64,000 bases of DNA from Prinsepia uniflora (Eukaryota; Streptophyta; Magnoliopsida; Rosales; Rosaceae): positions 4,972,501 through 5,036,500 of the forward strand of contig CM064862.1 in assembly GCA_032719365.1 (NCBI GenBank), read 5' to 3'. Positions within the stretch are counted from its first letter, which is position 1. Every line of letters starts with the position of its first letter. Shown one piece after another: positions 60,409 to 64,000 of the stretch. A program made the translations under genes and the position numbers. The notes below the pieces were generated by a model. It searched no databases, had not been told where the DNA came from, and worked only from the letters and a program-made list of their open reading frames with translations.

Positions 60409-60826
60409 GATCCCTAACTCACTCGTCCGACGTCCGATGAACGTATGCCGCCTGTCGTTGAACTCAGGACGACGAGATCTACCTAACGGTCCTCGGTCTA
60501 GGTGAAAATGACCAGTCTAGCAAAAAGTCAACTTTTGCCCCTTCGTTTATTCAAATTACGGTAATGCCCTCAACCTTCCGAACAACATAACTTCCTCCTC
60601 GGATGTCTGAATCGGGCGTGTCACCTGTCTACGGACTCATGACGTCCCGAACTACGTCATGGTCATCGGTCAATGTCCAATTGACTGCCCGAACTAAAAG
60701 TCAACATTTTGCCCAACTAGGGGCAAAATCGTCATTTCTGCGCTAACGCCCCAAACGTAACCCACTAAACACTGATTAACATCGCTAATTACTTACTAAT
60801 CCCGATTCCCGGGACGGGTTGTTACA
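60409..60826 (-). repeat. Solo LTR C, terminal piece
   Basis: It has the LTR-start module typical of these families (plus-strand CCGCCTGTCGTTG, CACCTGTCTACGG) and ends GGGACGGGTTGTTACA. It is followed by the target copy GAAAC. Confidence 0.85.
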
Positions 60827-60831
60827 GAAAC

Positions 60832-60991
60832 TGTGGACTGGTTGTTCAGTTGGTTGTTAATCTCCCTGGTCTGACAATGTATGTGGTGTAATTTTTTTGT
60901 GTGTGGTTATTTTGGCTGTGTGTGTTTAATTGTCAGACGGGAGCAGGACTCTCCCCGGTTATCGAGGCGATAATCCGGGCGGGTCCTGTCA
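60832..60991 (+). repeat. LTR D, terminal piece
   Basis: This is the end of the oldest Tekay 3' LTR, closing GGGCGGGTCCTGTCA at 60991. What follows is Cassandra sequence that begins in mid-LTR. Confidence 0.8.
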
Positions 60992-61495
60992 TGTGTGCCT
61001 ACACCTTTAAGGCACACCACCAAACCCTTACCAGACCATTCCCTCGCAGGAATGTGGGATCGTTCACCGTTCCCTCCAAGACACTGATCTTACAATCCAC
61101 CCCCCTTAGGACCCAGCGTTCTTGTTGGCACATTTCTCGGTCGGGGTCTAGCTCTGATACCATTATGTCAGGACCCGACCCTCCTCAGTCAGGACCTAAC
61201 TCATCTAACACGATATTGTCCGCTTTGGGCCTCCTTGCCCTTACCTTCACGGTTTTGTTTTCGGGAGCTAACAGGGTAACTTCCAATGGGGTCACCCATC
61301 ATGGAATTGCACCAATCTCAACTCTTTTAACTTTGGAGTTCCAATCGAACCCAAAACCACTGAGCTCCCAAAAGGCCTCGTGCTAGATAAGTGTGTGCCT
61401 ACACCTTTAAGGCACACCACCATTCCCCTTCCAGACCACTCCCCTAGCAGGAATGTGGGATCATTCACCGTTCTCTCCAAGACACGGGTCTTACA
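60992..61495 (-). mobile_element. Cassandra-type TRIM, copy 3 (minus strand, one LTR incomplete)
   Basis: A partial LTR (60992-61094), interior with primer site (61095-61165) and a complete LTR (61166-61495, with diverged 5S-like segment). The partial LTR starts in mid-sequence exactly where LTR D ends. The simplest reading is that the oldest Tekay element inserted into this Cassandra, with the missing part beyond the left side of the window. This copy is more diverged than the other two. Confidence 0.88.
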
Positions 61496-62929
61496 TAACA
61501 TGTGTCAATAATACAACAAAGTTTGAGAAGTATATCCATATAATACACATAAAAGTCTTCACAACATCATCAATTTCTCTTTACACCATTTTCATGTCAT
61601 CAATCGAGTACTTGAAACAAGGGTGAAAGATGTCTATACTAAACTCAAGTGTTTAAATAATCATGGTGATGAAAGAAATGCTTAATGTAGGCTCAAAGGG
61701 GTTAACATCACCTGACGTCATCTGAAAACCTTTCACACATGTCCATGCTGACGTCATCTGCCACGTCACTTGATGTCTTCAATCGTGCCACTTGTCCATG
61801 CTGACATCATCATGACATGTTAGCTGCCATATTACCTGACAACATTTGACACAATGCCACATGGCACAACCTCACTGGTCCACTTGGTCTGACAGCGCTA
61901 ACGTGTACTTGCCACATCGATGCTGACTCAACATGACACCTCGCCATGTGTCACCACCTGGTTGGCCCTGTGGCCTAACAAGATGATGTGGCTTGCCACG
62001 TCACCGTCTCCTACCTCTTGCCGAGTCAACTCGCGACCTTGTAACAGGTCATTCGACCCGATTCCAAACCCGGTCTGTTCTCTCTCGTTTTTCAACCAAA
62101 ACTCTCCATTCTTTCACCAAAAACGATCATCTATCACCCAGAAACAGATCCCCGAACTAAAAACACAAAGAACGTACCTCGTTTTCCCTGGCCAAGCTCG
62201 AACTCCCTCGGCCAAACTTCGAACCAGTCACAGAGCCACTCCAGACGTCCTTTTCCTCTCATTTTTGTCCTTGCAAGCTAGTATGAGCTCAAAGAACATG
62301 TCCCATGCCTCAGAACACGATTACAAAGCCCCAAAGTCCAAACTCGAAAATCCAACACACATGGGCTTACCTGTTTTTCTAGGTTTCTCGGCCAGCCACA
62401 GCGGTCCGTCGTCCTTCACTGTCTCTCACAACCTCTCTCACTCTCCCAGTCACTCTCTGTTCCCTCAAACCAGCAATAAATGCAGAGGGAAAATGGGGAG
62501 GGGTTTCAGGTAGAAGAAAATGGAAGGAATAAAGAAAATGAGATGAAGTTGTGTGATAAAGATGGTGGCCATAGGGTGGGTGACACTTGTCACTCATCCT
62601 ATGGTCCCCAACCAGATATTTTGGGTCCACAACAAACAAACAAAAGTCAACTTTTCTCGTAAAACGTGCACCATAAAATCTCAACAAACCGTTCTAGACA
62701 CGTAACTTTCCTGTTCAACGTCCAAATTCGACGTGACGTCTGTCTACGTAATTGTAATCTCTCGATCTACGTAATGGACCTAAGTCCATGTGAAATTGAC
62801 CTCCTGGGTAAAAGTCAACATTTTTCCCTTCTAAGGGCAAAATCGTCAATTTTACCTCAAATCGTCCGATAATCCTCGATGTCCTTGATTAACCTCGATA
62901 ATCTTGAAATTTCGGGACGGGTCGTTACA
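61496..62929 (-). repeat. Old LTR fragment, Tekay-related, plus unassigned DNA
   Basis: It ends GGGACGGGTCGTTACA at 62929, the standard LTR start read on the minus strand. Upstream are an imperfect copy of the conserved palindrome (about 62577-62600) and TGACGTCATC-rich sequence (61700-62000) like that in LTR E. No matching outer TG end or target copy was found. About 61496-61690 could not be assigned. The 197-codon ORF here is not recognisable. Confidence 0.6.
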
Positions 62930-62985
62930 GGGCGAGCCCAAAGTTGAAAATATTACAATGGAGGAGGCCAAGTCGTGACATCATA
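62930..62985 (+). repeat. Short relic resembling the end of a Cassandra LTR
   Basis: GGGCGAGCCCAAAG and a later AAGTCGTGACA can be lined up loosely with the last 75 bp of Cassandra LTRs (GGGCGAGGCCCAAAG ... GGTCCTGACA). It is squeezed between two LTR ends. The identification is tentative. Confidence 0.35.
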
Positions 62986-64000
62986 TGTAACGACCCGAAC
63001 CGAGAATAATAATATTTTAATGTAAAAGACTATTTTGCCCCTAAAAGGGGGGAAACTTTGAATTTTGACCCGGGAAATAATTTGGACTTTGACCCATGAC
63101 TATGACGTAGATCGGGACGTCACGAATCCGTAGGCAGGCGGCACGCCGAAATCGGAGTTCGTATGAAGAAGTTATGGTCAAGGAAGCGTTTTAGCGGAAT
63201 TTACGAACCGAGAACAACGGAATAAAATATTAATTTATTATGGGAATCCGTGCCAAATTAATATTTAAATCAAACCAGTGGATGATTGACAAGTGTCACC
63301 CATCCAAGTCCATACTATTCCAATAAAGCAACATTACACTATTCCCTCATTTTATAATCATTTATTTTCCCTCCATTTAACCCCAGCCGTTGGATCCCTG
63401 CCCAAATGAATCCCATCCCTTCATCCTATCTGCTTTTTCTTCTTCATGCACGATCATCCTCCTTGTTTTCTCACAAACACACACATCCATCCCCCCCTAA
63501 CCCGTGCATTTTCTTCCCATTTTCTCTCGACACAAACACACAAACCAGCCGCCCTCATCGCACCAGACGACCACCAACAGCACCACCATCATCTGCTCAT
63601 CATCACCGTGCATCACTGGCGACCACCACCCCATTTTCCCCGCCTGAACAGCCGTGCAAAACTCAGACCCGAAACACAGAGGAATCGGGTCCAAGAAGCA
63701 AACCGCAACATCCACACCACCTCGACGCAGGGGAAGCTCCAGTCTACACCGTGAGGACCCCAGGAGCGTAACTGGACGACGGCGCAGCCTGCGGCGGCGA
63801 CACGGCGGCGGTAAGGCCGAAAACCCGAAAGCCCCGTTTTGATCCCCTGTTTCGAACCAACCCGTTTTAATGCCTAGAAATCGATCTATTGTTTATGGAC
63901 ATGTCCTAGGGCTAGAGACGAGCTGTTTGGGACCAGTTTGGACGACTGAGACGGCGTTGATTGACGGAGACGACGACCGGATTCCTGGCCGTGAAGTTCA
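62986..64000 (+). repeat. Start of another Tekay/LARD-type LTR, cut by window end
   Basis: It begins TGTAACGACCCG and contains the diverged palindrome (about 63272-63298) and the GGCGGCACGCCGAAATCGG module. Near 63790-63850 it resembles the solo LTR A at about 29880-29945 (CGGCGGCGACACGGCGGCGG). Orientation is plus. Short ORFs here are not recognisable genes. Confidence 0.8.

Larger units (their letters stand above)
41590..60826 (-). mobile_element. Solo LTR of family C (minus strand), split by the B array
   Basis: It begins TGACAGGACCC at 41590 and ends GGGTTGTTACA at 60826, flanked by GAAAC at 41585-41589 and 60827-60831. The pieces are 41590-43737 and 60409-60826, about 2.57 kb together; some sequence is probably lost at the right edge of the array. 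No interior is present. The inverted-repeat arms are 41916-41925 and 42749-42758, with GAGTCTTTAAACTC repeats between them (42148-42305). Confidence 0.88.
12749..60991 (+). repeat. 3' LTR of the oldest Tekay element (LTR D), split into four pieces
   Basis: The pieces are 12749-13906, 15004-15524, 40649-41589 and 60832-60991, about 2.78 kb in total, close to the 2.83 kb LTR of element E. It starts TGTAACGCCCCTG after the poly-G tract and ends GGGCGGGTCCTGTCA. The joins are supported by the target duplications GAGAA, GCATA and GAAAC of the three insertions. Confidence 0.85.

Noticed and set aside
61920..62513. 197-codon ORF with Ser/Pro/Thr-rich sequence
   Set aside because: It lies in an LTR-like fragment, has low-complexity composition and no recognisable motif.
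63406..63771. Overlapping 121- and 102-codon Pro/His-rich ORFs
   Set aside because: They lie in the leader-like part of an LTR. The related segment near 29550-29850 has a similar composition but no shared frame.

Overview
This window is repeat-rich land-plant nuclear DNA, and I found no host gene in it. Nearly every base can be assigned to LTR retrotransposons inserted into one another. The evidence for a plant is Ty3/gypsy pol with a C-terminal chromodomain (Tekay/Del-type chromovirus), primer sites matching initiator tRNA-Met, and Cassandra-type miniature elements whose LTRs carry a 5S rRNA-like segment. The species cannot be named; a large eudicot-like genome is plausible.

Layout. (1) 1-9589: a plus-strand non-autonomous element (A1; LTRs about 3.2-3.6 kb, 3.0 kb non-coding interior) whose 5' LTR is cut by the window edge and carries a Cassandra copy (611-1327). 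(2) 9590-12748: decayed plus-strand Tekay pol, interrupted upstream by A1. Its 3' LTR (LTR D, about 2.8 kb when the pieces are added up) is split over 12749-60991 by three insertions: a three-LTR Cassandra (13907-14998), a minus-strand Tekay element E (15525-40643), and a solo LTR C (41590-60826). (3) Element E has gag-pol at 33251-37702 and a 5' LTR at 37810-40643. Its 3' LTR is split by a solo LTR B (17270-32982), which is split by a minus-strand non-autonomous element A2 (19667-32299), whose far LTR is split by a solo LTR A (28897-32114). (4) Solo LTR C is split by a minus-strand tandem array of family B (43738-60408): LTR-interior-LTR-interior-LTR-truncated interior, period 6,644 bp. (5) 60992-64000: a broken Cassandra, an older LTR fragment, a short relic, and the start of another LTR running off the window.

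Five of the insertions are closed by matching 5-bp target-site duplications (CCTTG, GAGAA, GCATA, CGTAA, ACGTC), a sixth by GAAAC, and a seventh by TCATT/TCCTT with one mismatch, so the order of events can be read directly.

How the parts relate: the autonomous Tekay elements (both now dead) and the non-coding families A and B share LTR ends, primer site and polypurine tract, so A and B look like large retrotransposon derivatives (LARDs) driven by Tekay proteins from elsewhere. The most unusual feature is in the non-coding interiors of A and B. They are made largely of consecutive short perfect hairpins, many retained between the families, and the LTRs carry further conserved dyads: a 26-bp palindrome, a cluster of micro-hairpins, and a 10-12 bp inverted repeat enclosing a variable cassette.
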